From Nematostella vectensis (taxonomy: Eukaryota; Cnidaria; Anthozoa; Actiniaria; Edwardsiidae): 64,000 nt of DNA. Location: the NCBI RefSeq assembly GCF_932526225.1, contig NC_064047.1, forward strand, positions 3,905,501 to 3,969,500, given 5' to 3'. The translations under genes were made by a program, and so were the position numbers. Position 1 is the first letter of the stretch, and the number at the start of each line of letters is the position of its first letter. Positions 52,235 to 62,887 of the stretch are shown piece after piece. Under the pieces are notes generated by a model, which was given only the letters and a program-made list of their open reading frames with translations, had not been told where the DNA came from and did not search any database.

Positions 52235-53860
52235 CATCCCCATCAACCCAACTCCCATCTAACCAACTCCCATCAACCCAAGCTCCCATCAACCAAACTC
52301 CCATCAACCCCAACTCCCATCAACCCAACTCCCATCTACCCAACTCCCATCAACCAAACTCTCATCAACCCAACTCCCATCAACCCAACTCCCATCAACC
52401 CAACTACCATCAACCCAACTTTCATCAACCCCAGCCCCCATCAACTCCAGCTACCATCAACTCCACTCCCATCAACCCATCTCCCATTAACCCAACTCCC
52501 ATCAACCCCATCTCCCATTAACCCAAATCCCATCAACCCAACTCCCAACAACCCAACTCCCATAAACTCCAGCTCCCATCAACCCAACTCCCATCAACCC
52601 CACCTCCAATCAACCGAGCTCCTATGAACCCAACTCCTATCAACCCAACTCCCATCAACCCCAGCTCCCATCAACCCAGCTCCCATCAACTCCAGCTCTT
52701 ATCAACCCAACTCCCATCAACCCAACACCCATCAACCCAACTCCCATCAACTTCAACTCCCATCAACTCCAGCTCCTATCAACCCAACTCCCATCAACCC
52801 AACTCCCATCAACCCAATTCCCATCAACCCCAGCTCCCATCAACCCAACTCCTATCAACCCAACTCCCATCAACTGCAGCTCCTATCAACCCAACTCCCT
52901 TCAACCCAACTCCCATCAACCACAGCTCCTATCAACCCAAATCCCATCAACTCCAGCTCCTATTAACCCAACTCCCATAAACCCAACTCCCATCAACCCC
53001 AGGTCCCATCAACCCAGCTCCTATCAACCCAACTCCCATCAACACAACTCCCATCAACTCCAGCTCCCATCAACCCAACTCCCATCAACCCAACTCCCAT
53101 CAACTCTAACTCCCATCAACTCCAGCTTCTATCAACCCTACTCCCATCAACCACAGCTCCCATCAACCCAGCTGCTATCAACCCAACTCCCATCAACCCC
53201 AGCTCCTATCAACCCAACTCCCATCAACCCTAGCTCCAATCAACCCAGCTCCTATCAACCCAACTCCCATCAACCCCAGCTCCTATCAACCCTACTCCCA
53301 TCAACCCCAGCTCCTATCAACCCAACTCCCATCAACCCCAGCTCCCATCAACCCAGCTCCCATCAACTCCAGCTCTTATCAACCCAACTCCCATCAACCC
53401 AACACCCATCAACCCAACTCCCATCAACTTCAACTCCCATCAACTCCAGCTCCTATCAACCCAACTCCCATCAACCCAACTCCCATCAACCCAATTCCCA
53501 TCAACCCCAGCTCCCATCAACCCAACTCCTATCAACCCAACTCCCATCAACTGCAGCTCCTATCAACCCAACTCCCTTCAACCCAACTCCCATCAACCAC
53601 AGCTCCTATCAACCCAAATCCCATCAACTCCAGCTCCTATTAACCCAACTCCCATCAACCCAACTCCCATCAACCCAAATCCCATCAACCCCAGCTCCCT
53701 TCAACCCAGCTCTTATCAACCCAACTCCCATCAACTCCAGCTCCCATCAACCCAGCTCCTATCAACCCAACTCCAGCTCCTATCAACCCAACTCCAACAA
53801 CACCGCTTTCAACAACCCAACTCCAACAACACGGCTCTCAATAACCACACCCTCAACAGC
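52235..53860. repeat. 15-bp minisatellite, over 100 copies, with higher-order repeat
   Basis: Unit CCCAACTCCCATCAA with variants (CAGCTCC, CTATCAA, AACACCC). The block at about 52640-52975 recurs almost identically at about 53317-53652 (677-bp offset). The array begins about 80 bp after the GPCR pseudogene. The multiple-of-three period keeps some frames open; not coding. Confidence 0.95.
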
Positions 53861-54662
53861 CATATTCCAAAACCAGCCTATCAGCAAGTACCACAAGATT
53901 AGAACAAGAAGAAAAAAACTTTAGGCCCTTCTCCAAAGGACGGTTGTTCTCTGTTACTGTTTATTGATAACAAGGGGCAAACGGCATTGTTATTGTAATA
54001 AAAACTGCAAAACTTATGAAATTGATTTAACACAGGTTAAAAGGAAGCCGCACCATCATTATTGTTTTCAATCAATATGAAGACAAATTTTAGAGCAATT
54101 TGAAGATAACTACTAAAAAGTCTTAGTATCTATTTACCAAATTCAAACAAAAACAGCTTGCTAAAATCAGACGATTGTAACGGATGCTTTATCACATTCT
54201 TTGGTGAGATGCCAAAATGACGGCTGACAGCGCTCAGTAACATTTGTTCACCAACTGTCAATCATCAATGTTAGAATTCCAAATTATTGCAACTCTGGTC
54301 CACAATTTCATGTGCTTATGATAAGTACAAGGCCGTTGGTGTAAAATCGTTTCTGCTTTCTGTTTAAACAAATATTACTTAGAATTCTCTTTAATATTAA
54401 TACAATTCAATATGATTATAATTTTTTTAATAAAGTCATAAATCAATTTCTTTGACAGAGATATGCTTTTGAAAAGAAGAAGCACAGGTGATAAACAAGT
54501 AATAAACTTTTAGAGGCAGACGCAATTGGCTATTTCTAGTTGAAACAAAGAAAGAATGATTACCTGATATGAAAGATATCATCAAATTTGTTTTAACGCA
54601 AATCCATAATGTTGCTTTTGGGCCTCACTTAGGTAACGTAACTACACGCTAAACATTTTCAA
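53861..54662. other. Upstream region of the intact GPCR, nothing else seen
   Basis: AT-rich DNA between the 15-bp minisatellite and the GPCR start; it should contain that gene's promoter and 5' UTR. Confidence 0.4.
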
Positions 54663-55685
54663 ATGCAAATGGCAAACAACACGGACTACAAAACTGACTC
54701 CATTATTACACTTGCTTTTCTAACAGAGGCATGTATAATTGTGGTTGTTAATTCAGTGGCGCTCGCTGTGTTCCTGAGCGAGAAATTTCTCGTCAAGAAG
54801 TCGACTTATCTTCTTGTCAACCTGACCGTTGCTGATCTAATGGTTGGATTGACCCTCGGGTTTCAATCAGTTTGTGAGCTTGCGGATTTTCATTATGATC
54901 TACTTAAAACAATATTTAATTTTGTCAACTACACTTCATTATACGGATCTGCCTTTTCATTCATGGGGATAGCTATGGAGAGAGCGTATGCAATCCTGGT
55001 ACCACTCAAACATCTTCTTCTTGGAAACAAAGTTTACTTTATTGTTATTTCATTCACATGGATTGGTGCAGTCGTAACAAATGTTGACAAAATATTTGAG
55101 GCTGTAAACGCGCGTACACAAATACACAGACAAATTCAGGTAACAACAAGAGTGATCCTTGGTGGTGTTTCTCTTTTGGTCATGTTCTTGTGTTATCTTG
55201 CCATCTGGATCAAGGTGAAATTTACAAAGCCTCTTCCCAACCAAGGGCAAGTTACCAACAACAACACCATCAAACTCACCATAACACTTTTTTGTGTAAC
55301 AATTATCTCCATTGTGTGTTTTGTACCATCTCAGATTGTACTTGTCAGCATGCAATATTTTGATGTTAATCGAGCCAGGATTGTGTATCAAATAGCATTG
55401 ATTATGGTTTACGCCAACTCTTTTGCCAATTTCGTTATTTACACAGTTCGAATGCCGGAGTTCAGAAAAGGGCTGTGCAAAGTCATCAAAATGTGTCAGC
55501 CTACTTGTAGACTATCAGCTGCTCAAGAAAACTATGCCACTACTTCAGAGAGTATAGGCCAGCCTACATTGATTATGATGAATAATGTATCATTAGCTGA
55601 AGGGGAAATTCCAAGTTACTTACAGCACGCAGAGAACAAAGGTAAACCTCGCTGTACAATAAGCTCAAGAGGAAATACCAAGTAA
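54663..55685 (+). CDS. Orphan class A GPCR (intact, intronless)
   Basis: 340 residues in one exon. Seven segments can be placed at about 15-38, 48-70, 84-108, 123-145, 162-184, 204-228 and 240-262. Class A hallmarks are VVVNSVALAVF with the TM1 Asn, NLTVADLMVG in TM2 (LxxAD), MERAYAIL at the end of TM3 (E-R-A in place of DRY), VCFVPS in TM6 and NSFANFVIY in TM7 (NPxxY with Ser for Pro), followed by RMPEFRKG, helix 8. N6 lies in an N-glycosylation sequon if N5-N6-T7 is used at N5. The usual TM3-ECL2 disulfide cysteines are absent and ECL2 is very short, a trait shared with melanocortin receptors. The ligand is unknown. The stop codon falls in the first unit of a 66-bp satellite, so the last ~14 residues come from the repeat. 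Confidence 0.92.
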   Translation: MQMANNTDYKTDSIITLAFLTEACIIVVVNSVALAVFLSEKFLVKKSTYLLVNLTVADLMVGLTLGFQSVCELADFHYDLLKTIFNFVNYTSLYGSAFSFMGIAMERAYAILVPLKHLLLGNKVYFIVISFTWIGAVVTNVDKIFEAVNARTQIHRQIQVTTRVILGGVSLLVMFLCYLAIWIKVKFTKPLPNQGQVTNNNTIKLTITLFCVTIISIVCFVPSQIVLVSMQYFDVNRARIVYQIALIMVYANSFANFVIYTVRMPEFRKGLCKVIKMCQPTCRLSAAQENYATTSESIGQPTLIMMNNVSLAEGEIPSYLQHAENKGKPRCTISSRGNTK

Positions 55686-56105
55686 CTTACGCCCTCAGAG
55701 AGCAGAGGTAAACCTCGCTGTACAATAAGCTCAAGAGGAAATACCAAGCAACTTACGCCCTCAGAGAACAAAGGTAAACCTCGCTGTACAATAAGCTCAA
55801 GAGGAAATACCAGGTAACTTACGCCCTCAGAGAACAAAGGTAAACCTCGCTGTACAATAAGCTCAAGAGGAAATACCAGGTAACTTACGCCCTCAGAGAA
55901 CAAAGGTAAACCTCGCTGTACAATAAGCTCAAGAGGAAATACCAGGTAACTTACGCCCTCAGAGAACAAAGGTAAACCTCGCTGTACAATAAGCTCAAGA
56001 GGAAATACCAGGTAACTTACGCCCTCAGAGAACAAAGGTAAACCTCGCTGTACAATAAGCTCAAGAGGAAATACCAGGTAACTTACGCCCTCAGAGAGCA
56101 GAGGT
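55640..56105. repeat. 66-bp satellite derived from a GPCR C-terminal tail
   Basis: Seven units containing AACCTCGCTGTACAATAAGC and TCAAGAGGAAATACCA. The first overlaps the end of the intact GPCR. Diverged single copies of the same tail sequence lie downstream (about 56200-56270), after the third GPCR (about 58930-58995) and after the fourth (about 62900-62960). A 139-codon minus frame across the array is an artefact of the 66-bp period. Confidence 0.9.
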
Positions 56106-56270
56106 CATCGCTTGCTTGATATGATGATTAATGTATCAACAGCCCAATTAATTACAGCATTCGAAGAACCAAGGTAAACACTCTCTGATTATGAATGCGT
56201 TATCACCTCAAGGGGAAATCCCCAGCTACTTACAGCGCTAAGAGACCAGAGGACAAACCTCCCAGATTAT

Positions 56271-57182
56271 TATTACTTCAGAATTTAATGTAAATTACGA
56301 ATATAAATTCAAAAGAAAATGCTTGTGATTTTATGTAAATATGAAATTCTGGAACTTAAGTATCTGTAGCATAATCAAGTCAACAATATCATATTTTTCT
56401 TTAAATTTTCGAAGGGAGTGGGGGTGGTCCAAAATGTGACAAATGTGTGCGCTTGTGAAGATGCCCACGCCCTAATCGTAAGGATGTATGCTTTTAAAGC
56501 ATCGGTTGCTTTTAAAGAGCAGGTATTTCGTGAGGATGCAACATCTGCAGAAGGATTTTGGCAATACAGGTTTCCATATGGGAATATTTGGCATTGGTCT
56601 TATATATAACAGACTTACTCTAATAATATTGTAAATATTTTATGGGATAAATTTACAGAAAAACATCTGCAAATAGGTGATGCGCTTTCGCGTAATAGAT
56701 AAAATATGAGCGGCTAATCTGTATATGGGAAATTACAATAGCGAGCCGCAGGCAAGAATACAATAAATTGTATGCTTCCAAGAGAGCATGAGATATCCTA
56801 GCTCTTTTGAGGCTTGTGCAATCGGTAATTGGGCCGCATTCCGAAATGCGTTCCCTAGAAAAAAGAAAGTGCATGAACGGAAAACCACAAATCGAATGTA
56901 AATTATTATTTAGCGACTGGAGGCCAAAATGCAAATTATTTTTATTTATTGCCAAACCGTCGAGATGGCGACAGCTCGTTTCCCTGTGCCAAAAACTCAA
57001 GAAGAGGGTTCTTTCCTTGCGCAAGTCTGGTTCTTGTGAAGCCAAGTGCAAAGAGTCAGAAACTGAAACTCAGGACTATAATTTTCATTTGTCTGGTGAT
57101 ATTTTGGCCTCTATTCCTATGTACATGTGGAACTCTTTTTGTATAAATTCTGTGCTTAACAACTGTATAGTTAATTTCATAA
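56271..57182. other. Intergenic, no gene supported
   Basis: Several frames of 60-140 codons occur, but none shows splice structure, domain motifs or a convincing start. One of them runs into the fold-back MITE at 57183. Confidence 0.4.
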
Positions 57183-57325
57183 TTAAGGCTAAGTTCAAAC
57201 GTTGTATTATCCATGAGCCGTATTCAATGCAAATATGATCAATAATTCGATTGTTTTATTTTCATTTGCGTGCATTTGCATTAAATACGGCTCATGGGTA
57301 ATGCGACGTTTGAATTTAGCCTAAG
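57183..57325. mobile_element. Fold-back MITE, copy 2
   Basis: Same family as 10481-10647: arms AAGGCTAAGTTCAAACG and its complement, with ATTATCCATGAGCCGTATT inside. 143 bp. Confidence 0.85.
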
Positions 57326-57974
57326 AAGTTAGCTAGTTTACTTATAGAGCGTTAAAATTAACGCAAGTATATCGCTTCAAAATTTGTGCTAGTTTTTAAA
57401 TTAAGGTAAAAGAATTAACAAAAATATGTCGTTGTGTTTTCTATGCTAATCAGTAGATAACTGTATCGAAAGTTAATGCTGAGCAGGGATCTGTATTAAA
57501 AGTCAATGCTACTGTTTAATAATTCACCAACCCCAGCCTTTCCCTGCTATCTATTCAAACCCTCCCCGTGTTTGAGCACAGTAGAAATGTATTGGGGTTT
57601 ACAGCTGTGTACATTTGACTTTGGTTTGCACCTTTATGAATAAATGATGAATTTAGCAATTATTTTTATTACAACCCAAAAGCATTTCTTACTTGATTGA
57701 TATGAGGTAATAAACGGATATAATTCCAAAAGCTAAACTGCTTAGAAAGTATTTTTCATTAATGTTAAATAAGTGACAACTGGTCAAACTTATGGATTAA
57801 TTATCTTTAAACTCTGTTAACTTCAAGCAAGCACAGTTCTTAATGAAGTAAAAAGTAAATACAAATACTACTACTATTATTATTAAAACGGAAAAAGCCA
57901 GAGGGTATCTTGAAATCTTGCATATTCAGCATTACTCGGATTTCAGAAGAACACACAAAGCGACGACGGCAATC
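57326..57974. other. Intergenic, nothing recognised
   Basis: AT-rich DNA upstream of the third GPCR copy; no repeat termini or coding frames noted. Confidence 0.4.
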
Positions 57975-58756
57975 GTGTTAGGATTTTACCCAACCAGGCC
58001 CGTAGCCAGGATTTTGAGCAGGGTGGTTCGTTTTTGCATTTTAGCGGACCAATATTCCGGTATACCCCTCTCCTCACCTTATTACATTCGCCCCAACCCC
58101 CCCCCCCCCCCCCCCCCCCCCGGCTACGGGCCTGCTAAATGTGTGATAGTGAACTGGCTGGCACTCGCTGTGTTCCTGAGCAAGAAATTTCGTGTCAAGA
58201 AGTCGAGTTATCTTCTCGTCAACCTGACTGGTACTGATCCAATGGTTGGGTTGACGCTGTTTGTTAAAATAGCTTACCTTTTTTTAATTCCGAAGAGACT
58301 GCTCTTGTCATCACTTTTACCCTGATCGACTATATCTCAGTAGCCTGTTCTTTCAGTTGTGTTACGGCCATCGCTTTGGAAAGAGCCTATGAGATCCTTG
58401 TGCCATTCAAGCATCGTCTCCTTGGCAACAAGACTACGTCATAGGTATCGTTACTATGGGTTTCTACAGTCTTCATTGACATAGCAAATGTACTAGAGCT
58501 AGCAAAAGTAATAGAAGAGTTTCATAGTGTCTCGACGGTCCTAGCCATCATAAAGATGTCCTTTGTTAAATTTTCTCTTGCAGTTGTGTTCACGTGTTAT
58601 TTGTCCATCGGGATGAAGGTTAATTGCAAGAAACCGCTCACCAACCAAAGACCAGCTAAAGTCCCAGCTTACAACAACAAACTAACTCTAACACTATTCA
58701 TGGTGATACTAATTTCTTTAATTTGTTTTTTAGCAACTGCTTTATTTCTTCTATAA
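57975..58756 (+). pseudogene. Class A GPCR paralogue 3, disrupted by a MITE
   Basis: IVLGFYP at the left matches LLGFYLAEA of the intact gene at 61982. After the inserted element the sequence resumes CVIVNWLALAVFLSKKFRVK and SSYLLVNLTGTDPMVGLT. Frames then shift: TAIALERAYEILVPFKHRLLG (TM3-ICL2) and VVFTCYLSIGMKVNCKKPLTNQ (TM5) are readable in other frames, and a stop ends it in TM6 (LICFLATALFLL). TM7 is missing or unrecognisable. At least one MITE and two or more indels make it dead; the LTGTDPM change of LTVADLM also shows loss of constraint. Confidence 0.87.
57995..58134. mobile_element. MITE inserted in TM1 of the GPCR pseudogene
   Basis: CAGGCCCGTAGCCAGGATTT on the left and CCGGCTACGGGCCTG on the right, with a long C tract in the centre. 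It interrupts the GPCR frame between LGFYP and KCVIVN. A clean target duplication is no longer obvious. Confidence 0.88.
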
Positions 58757-58999
58757 TACTTTACAATGATTGTGCCAATGTCATCTACCAATTCACCTAA
58801 TAACGGTTTATGCCACACTCATTCTCCAACTTTGTTGTTTACTCTGTTTCTGTTTCTCCATAGGAAGTGTCATCCTAAATGTCAAGCAACAGCTAGAAAC
58901 AATTGTTACTACCTTAAAAATGCGAAATTTCTATCTCAAGAAGAAATCCCCAGCTATTCAAAGAACTCAGAGAGGGCGAGAGGTCAAACCTTACTTTGC

Positions 59000-59120
59000 A
59001 ACAAAGGGGGGGTTTGGCTTAGGGACAAAGGGGGAGGGGATTTTTTTTGTTACATAAGGCTTTCTGGCAGCCCAAAGGGGGGTTTAAACCCCCTTAACCC
59101 TCCCCCTTGATCCGCTACTG
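59000..59120. mobile_element. Element end with GATCCGCTACTG terminus
   Basis: G-rich DNA ending CCCCCTTGATCCGCTACTG, the complement of a CAGTAGCGGATC-type terminus like the one at 50017. The left end is not clear. Confidence 0.4.
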
Positions 59121-61981
59121 AAGATTATGATGAATGCCGTACTATCATCTCAAGATGAAATCAACTGCAGAACGAGTAGATATGAGCACTTTAATGAAGA
59201 TGAATGCTATGCCATCAGAAAAAACGCACAACAGAGAGATCAAAATAAATAGTTATGGAGAAAGTCTTTAGCTTTGCTGGTCTGCCATTATTGCTTGTCT
59301 GTTTTGACTAGAAATGACACTTGCGAATACAACATTGCCAAGACGCAAAATAATCCAGTTAGGATCATAACTAAAATTGGATGCATTTTGTAAATAAAAA
59401 AAATATCCAATCACAGCAGAGTACCCACCCCCTCCCCCTTGGTATTTGTAGGCCAAGCTACTTGAAACAAAATGGCGGCGCGAAGGGGAGTACGAATATA
59501 CAGCCTAACCGTTTATTTGAAGCTGTTTGACACCCCGAAAATAATATGCCACATTCAATATCGAAAAACACGCACTTATAGTTCACTAAACGCTGAACAC
59601 AGACCCGGGAAGCACCGTCGACTCGATGCTAATGCGTTGTAATAAGCTAAGTACAGCAACTAAAACACTGTGTAAAAGTTTTACTTGATACAAAATTAAA
59701 TAGAGAACTTCTAACTTTGCCCCTCTGTTCTTCTATCAAAATCACGAGGTATTTAAGTTATTTTAAACTGTTCTTCAAGGCAGGTACTTCATACCAGGGG
59801 TCTACTATAAAGCCGGAAATTATACATAGATTTTACTTAATTTTCTCAATAGTTTCACGTGTGATCAAAATACAACGGCGTACAGTGAATGCATCTAACA
59901 ATAAAAGTACTTATAAAAAAATAAGCGAGAGAGAGAGAGGGCGCAAGCTTTACTTAAGTTACTTATGTTTACTTAAGTCATTGTGCTCCACTTGACCATT
60001 TAGCAGACATACTGTATGAGAAAAATTTGGTGACAGTTAACTTATATGATGGCTTCAAATGTCTTCAGAAGAAAATCACCCCCATTCCTACCCCTGGACC
60101 TGTCTCTGTATGGATGTGTTCATTAGAAATACGGTATAGACACGAAAGCCCTATAGAAAATATAGGACAACAGACAGAGTCATTTTCAAACATTAAAAAT
60201 TATAAGCAAGAGAGAGAGAGTATTTTGGTTTAAAAGTGTGGTAAAGCAGCAGAAATGATCATGATTTTGAATGTAATATGCTGAGATTGCATTGTTTCTA
60301 TTATTTTGTGCCACTAATTTACTTTGCGTATTCTAGCGGGGAATTATGTGATCCTGAGATTAGCATGTGTGCACCAGAAATTAAAACTAGCCACCATCAT
60401 CTCCAGAAAACCAACCCAACAACCCCTTTCCAAATACTCCAAAGCATTAAGCAGACATATGAGAAAAATTTGGTGACAGTTAACTTATATGATGTCTTCA
60501 GAAGAAAATCACCCCCATTCCCACCCCTGGATCTGTCTCTGTATGGGTGTGTTCATTAGAAATGAGGTATAGAGACATAAAAGCCCTACAGAAAATATAG
60601 GACAAAAGACAGGATCATTTTCGAACATTAAAAGTTTTATTTTTGATATTAAATCAGCCATCCTATTTTAGCCTGACAATGTTTTGAAAATTATATTAAA
60701 TCAGGCATCCTATTTTAGCCTGAAATGTTTTGGAAATTACAAAATAATATAACTGAATGATCAATTGTCAATTACACCCACATGAACTCTCTATTTTTGA
60801 ACAGAAATTCTGTCCGCTTGACTAAAGGGTGCAACTTAGTTTACATGAACATTTTTCATCTTTATAAAAAAAAAGATAACAGGGGTTTGATGTATAAGCA
60901 CTAAACTTCTGATTCCTTTCCATGCAGAAGTCTATGAAGAAGGCATGTATCTTTATACCAAGCCAAAGAGAATACGGCAGAAATTGCTTTGTTTATTTGG
61001 CAGTACCCACTCAAACTTTGCATCATGCACTGGATTTACGTAAAAAAAGGTGCCATCTAGCATAGTATAAGATAGGTATACAATGATTTATTTTAGAATA
61101 CTGCAGAAAATTCCACTTGTCATGTATCTCAAGAGCATACCCCTTAAAAAAATACCCAATATAAATAAGCTCCTACTCATGTGCTCACTAGGCCAGTCCC
61201 TTTCAATTTCTTTCTCCTGCGACTTTGATGTATGCGAGTTACCTCAAACACGCTCTCAGGTACTGAACGTAAGATTCCATGATACAGCATGTAACTTGCG
61301 AAAATGTAAACAAAAACTAAATGGCGGGGTACCCATGGGGTACCCACGAGCGCTTGTTCAAAGCATCAAAATGATGAAAAACCATTGTAGATTCTGTCGA
61401 TTCCCTTATACACCCATTTCAACTGACCTCTTGAAAAATATTCATACTCTCCCTGGCACAGTTTTCCCTTCCCTGGGACAATTTCACTTCCCCGAACGAA
61501 AACAGATATTTAAAATATTTTCGACTGACTGATAAGAAATTCCCCCGATCTGATGAAAATATGCCAAGCTGTGAGAGTTTTGCGGGAAGTTATTATTTGC
61601 CAACTGTTACATAGGGGCGTCTGAATAAATATGTAACCCCCAAGTTCTGTTTACAATAGTTTTGGAATTATCCCCCCCTAAAATAAATTTCATTTTGTTA
61701 AGCTGTTATTGGCAAATATGATTGTCTTCTTTTAATCATTACTGAGAAGTCGCTGTTTTAATTGATCTGTCAAAAAAAATCATAGTGTCTCGTTTTTAAT
61801 AGAACCGAACTAAGAAACCGAACCAACATAATCATTTTCAACTTTCTACAAATAAATATATTGATAGAGTTCATTGTTTTCCATAATATAATACGCTGAA
61901 CAAACAACACCTTGTCATAAAAAGCAGGATCGATTTCCTCGTAGGCAAAAACTCCATCAAAGTTGCGGTGAGGAAGATAAG
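59121..61981. other. Intergenic between GPCR copies 3 and 4
   Basis: Contains a local duplication (60002-60215 and 60445-60640) and AT-rich DNA. A 149-codon plus frame at 61083 has no recognisable domain. On the minus strand at 61280-61243, MESYVQYLRACLR followed by a GTAACT donor could be a first exon of an unknown gene. Confidence 0.4.
60002..60640. repeat. Local segmental duplication, about 200-bp copies 440 bp apart
   Basis: AGAAAAATTTGGTGACAGTT, AGAAGAAAATCACCCCCATT and CTGTCTCTGTATGG occur in both copies (60002-60215 and 60445-60640). The first has an extra 10-bp stretch (TTCAAATGTC). No coding sense found. Confidence 0.75.
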
Positions 61982-62887
61982 ATGACGAATAGCACAGACT
62001 CAAACGACACTCCCGGGGTTCTGTTAGGATTTTATCTAGCAGAGGCTTGTGTGATTGTGATAGTGAACTCGTTAGCACTCGCTGTGTTCCTGAAGAAGAA
62101 ATTTCGCGCGAAGAAGTCGACATATCTTCTCGTCAACCTGACCGTGGCGGATCTGATGGTCGGGTTTACCACAATATTCAGAACAATGAAAAAGCTTACA
62201 GGTGTTGACTTTAAGCTATTTGATATCATTTGTTTATTGATAAACTATATATCGGTAAGCGCTTCCTTATTTTCTTTGACGGCTATCGCTATGGAGAGGG
62301 CGTATGCGATCCTGAAGCCCCTAAAACATCGTCTCCTTAGAAGGAAGACTTACTTCATCGGCATTGTAATAATATGGAAGGCAGAAGTCTTCACTGACAT
62401 TGCAAAAATATTACAGCTCGCAAAGGATATTCATAGCATTGAATATAGAATTCTTCTCGCCATCAAAATATCATTTGGCTTGTTTTTTCTTGTGATTGTG
62501 TTCTCGTGTTATTTGGCTATCTGGATCAAGGTGAAGTTCGCAAAACCTCTCCCAAACCAAAGACCAGCTAACAACAACAACAATAGACTGACGTCAACTC
62601 TTTTTACTGTCACATTTGTATCCTTAATTTGCTTCATACCGATCGGTATAACACGTCTAGGCGAAGTCTTTAATCGCGATGGCATATTCAAAAGTTTGTT
62701 TCCTCTTGCTGCAGCGATGATTTACGGAAACTCATTCATCAACTTTATCATTTACTCTTCTCGAATGCCCGAATTCAGGAAAGAGTTGCGCACAATCATC
62801 AAAAAGTGTTGCTCTGAACAACAAGTACAAGAAAACGTTCCTTCCAGTTTCTTACAGAACTCGGAGGGGAAAGGACAGTCTCCCTGA
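61982..62887 (+). CDS. Orphan class A GPCR (intact, intronless)
   Basis: 301 residues, one exon. N-terminus MTNSTDSNDT has two N-glycosylation sequons (N3, N8). Segments lie at about 14-37, 48-69, 82-106, 123-145, 160-183, 204-225 and 238-260. Motifs are IVNSLALAVF (TM1), NLTVADLMVG (TM2), AIAMERAYAIL (E-R-A at the DRY position), SLICFIPIG (TM6), NSFINFIIY (NPxxY position) and RMPEFRKELR then CC at 276-277, a likely palmitoylation site ending helix 8. ECL2 is very short and has no Cys, so the canonical disulfide is absent. About two thirds of positions look shared with the receptor at 54663. Ligand unknown. A remnant of the 66-bp tail repeat follows the stop. Confidence 0.92.
   Translation: MTNSTDSNDTPGVLLGFYLAEACVIVIVNSLALAVFLKKKFRAKKSTYLLVNLTVADLMVGFTTIFRTMKKLTGVDFKLFDIICLLINYISVSASLFSLTAIAMERAYAILKPLKHRLLRRKTYFIGIVIIWKAEVFTDIAKILQLAKDIHSIEYRILLAIKISFGLFFLVIVFSCYLAIWIKVKFAKPLPNQRPANNNNNRLTSTLFTVTFVSLICFIPIGITRLGEVFNRDGIFKSLFPLAAAMIYGNSFINFIIYSSRMPEFRKELRTIIKKCCSEQQVQENVPSSFLQNSEGKGQSP

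Noticed and set aside
52235-53860. CRISPR-like regular repeats
   Set aside because: Units are contiguous and variable with no unique spacers, in a clearly eukaryotic context; it is a minisatellite. The same reasoning applies to the 23-, 29-, 50- and 66-bp arrays.
55616-56035. 139-codon minus frame with a 22-residue repeat
   Set aside because: Produced by the 66-bp satellite, whose plus strand derives from the GPCR tail; there is no independent start or splice signal.
56418-57238. Plus frames of 63 and 143 codons downstream of the GPCR satellite
   Set aside because: No homology recognised, and the longer frame terminates inside a fold-back MITE.
61083-61532. 149-codon plus frame between GPCR copies
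   Set aside because: No domain, signal or codon bias recognised; a candidate minus-strand first exon overlaps it, and neither is supported.
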